A DNA stretch of 5,738 bases from Paracoccaceae bacterium. Its GTDB lineage: Bacteria; Pseudomonadota; Alphaproteobacteria; Rhodobacterales; Rhodobacteraceae. The notes under the pieces are model-generated. The model saw only the letters and a list, made by a program, of their open reading frames with translations, made no database searches and had not been told where the DNA came from. The stretch covers positions 1 through 5,738 of the forward strand of contig JALQUQ010000178.1 in NCBI GenBank assembly GCA_023263735.1, given 5' to 3'. The position numbers and the translations under genes are program-made. This document shows, one piece after another, positions 5,056-5,738 of the stretch (positions are counted from its first letter, which is position 1; each line of letters starts with the position of its first letter).

Positions 5056-5730
5056 ATGACCTTTTCGCTTGTGGCGCGCTGTGCCGAGACGGGGATGGTG
5101 GGGATGGTGATCTCCTCCTCATCGCCCGCTGTGGCGGCGCGGTGTTCGCATGTGCGGGCGGGCGTGGGTGCGGTGGCCAGCCAGAATGTGACCGACCCGG
5201 AGCTGGGGCCGCTGATACTCGATGCGATGGCCGAGGGGCTTTCCGCCGGGGCGGCGCTGAGCCGGGTGACCGAGGGGCGCGCGTTCATCGACTGGCGGCA
5301 GCTTTTGGTGGTGGATCGGCAGGGGGAGGTTGCGATCCATTCGGGCCAACAGGTTTTGGGCGTCTGGGGCGAGGCGAAGGGGGCTGATTGCGCGGCGGGG
5401 GGCAATCTGCTGGCACAGGCCGATGTTCCGGCGGCGATGGTTGCGGCCTTTGCCACGGCGCGGGGGCATTTGGCGGATCGGTTGATGCTGGCCTTGCAAG
5501 CGGGGCGCGATGCGGGCGGAGAGGCCGGGCCGGTGCATTCCGCCGGGATCAAGGTTGCGGATCGGCTGAGTTGGCCGATGATCGATTTGCGGGTGGATTG
5601 GTCGGAGACGGACCCGATTGCCGCCCTGTCGGATATCTGGGCGCTGTATCGGCCGCAGATGGGGGCCTATGTGCAGCGCGCCCAGAATCCCACCAAGGCG
5701 CCGTCTTATGGGGTGCCGGGCGACGAATGA
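5056..5730 (+). CDS. DUF1028 family protein (predicted Ntn-hydrolase fold)
   Basis: The protein has 224 residues, the common length for the short form without an added C-terminal domain. The start MTFSLVARCAETGMVGMVISSSSPAVAARC is the family signature; removal of Met would expose Thr2, the position of an N-terminal nucleophile in the Ntn-hydrolase fold. RAGVGAVASQN (34-44), a Gly/Ala-rich helix with ILDAMAEGLSA, VVDRQGEVAIHSG (about 84-96) and AAGGNLLA (about 112-119) are other family features. The substrate is unknown. AGGGGG lies about 4 nt upstream of ATG, overlapping the end of the RidA-like gene's stop region, so the two are translated from one mRNA. The stop overlaps the ATG of a following gene. 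The stable pairing with RidA suggests a shared amide or imine-related substrate; this is inference. Confidence 0.92.
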   Translation: MTFSLVARCAETGMVGMVISSSSPAVAARCSHVRAGVGAVASQNVTDPELGPLILDAMAEGLSAGAALSRVTEGRAFIDWRQLLVVDRQGEVAIHSGQQVLGVWGEAKGADCAAGGNLLAQADVPAAMVAAFATARGHLADRLMLALQAGRDAGGEAGPVHSAGIKVADRLSWPMIDLRVDWSETDPIAALSDIWALYRPQMGAYVQRAQNPTKAPSYGVPGDE

Positions 5731-5738
5731 CGCCGCCC
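5727..5738 (+). CDS. First four codons of a further gene, overlapping the DUF1028 stop (runs off the right edge)
   Basis: The DUF1028 gene ends in ATGA, with ATG at 5727-5729 sharing bases with the TGA stop at 5728-5730. The frame reads MTPP to the window end. A 4-nt ATGA overlap is typical of translationally coupled genes. From memory, an ArgE-like acetylornithine deacetylase (M20 family) often follows RidA and DUF1028 genes in Rhodobacterales, but four residues cannot confirm it. Confidence 0.4.

Overview
The window is a metagenome-style contig that joins two unrelated genomes. Bases 1 to about 1031 are relatively AT-rich, use codons such as AGA and TTA, and carry a DedA-like gene and the first third of a membrane pyrophosphatase (hppA). 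The pyrophosphatase most resembles actinobacterial versions, possibly freshwater Nanopelagicales; this is inference from recalled protein similarity. From about 1043 to the end the DNA is strongly GC-rich with C/G-ending codons, and the gene content (argG end, sulfotransferase-like plus class IV aminotransferase pair, RidA plus DUF1028 pair) fits an alphaproteobacterium of the Rhodobacterales. The switch falls inside an 11-bp stretch (1032-1042) that reads sensibly as hppA in one frame and as argG in another. An assembly chimera is the simplest reading, so the two parts should not be interpreted as one locus.

Left part: a DedA/SNARE-associated family gene runs leftward off the window edge and is divergent from hppA, with a very short shared region. 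A 13-codon open frame with a good ribosome binding site precedes hppA, which starts at TTG and is cut at its pyrophosphate-binding motif.

Right part: the argG 3' end is followed by a clear rho-independent terminator. Three genes then lie on the minus strand. In transcription order they are a class IV PLP aminotransferase (4218-3319), a sulfotransferase-like P-loop protein (3228-2512) and a two-helix DUF3137-like membrane protein (2282-1332). On the plus strand are a 57-codon small membrane or exported protein, a RidA/YjgF-family protein, a DUF1028 protein, and the first codons of a further gene overlapping the DUF1028 stop.

The aminotransferase and sulfotransferase genes probably act together. 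From memory, plants have long BCAT-like proteins that combine both domain types. The RidA and DUF1028 genes form a tight operon that may reach a third enzyme beyond the edge. The most unusual non-coding signals are five 11-bp repeats leading into the sulfotransferase start codon and a pair of adjacent 16-bp dyads between the divergent aminotransferase and small-protein genes. No RNA gene, CRISPR array, insertion sequence or phage feature was seen. No gene-free stretch exceeds 300 bases; the longest (2283-2511 and 4219-4373) are described below.
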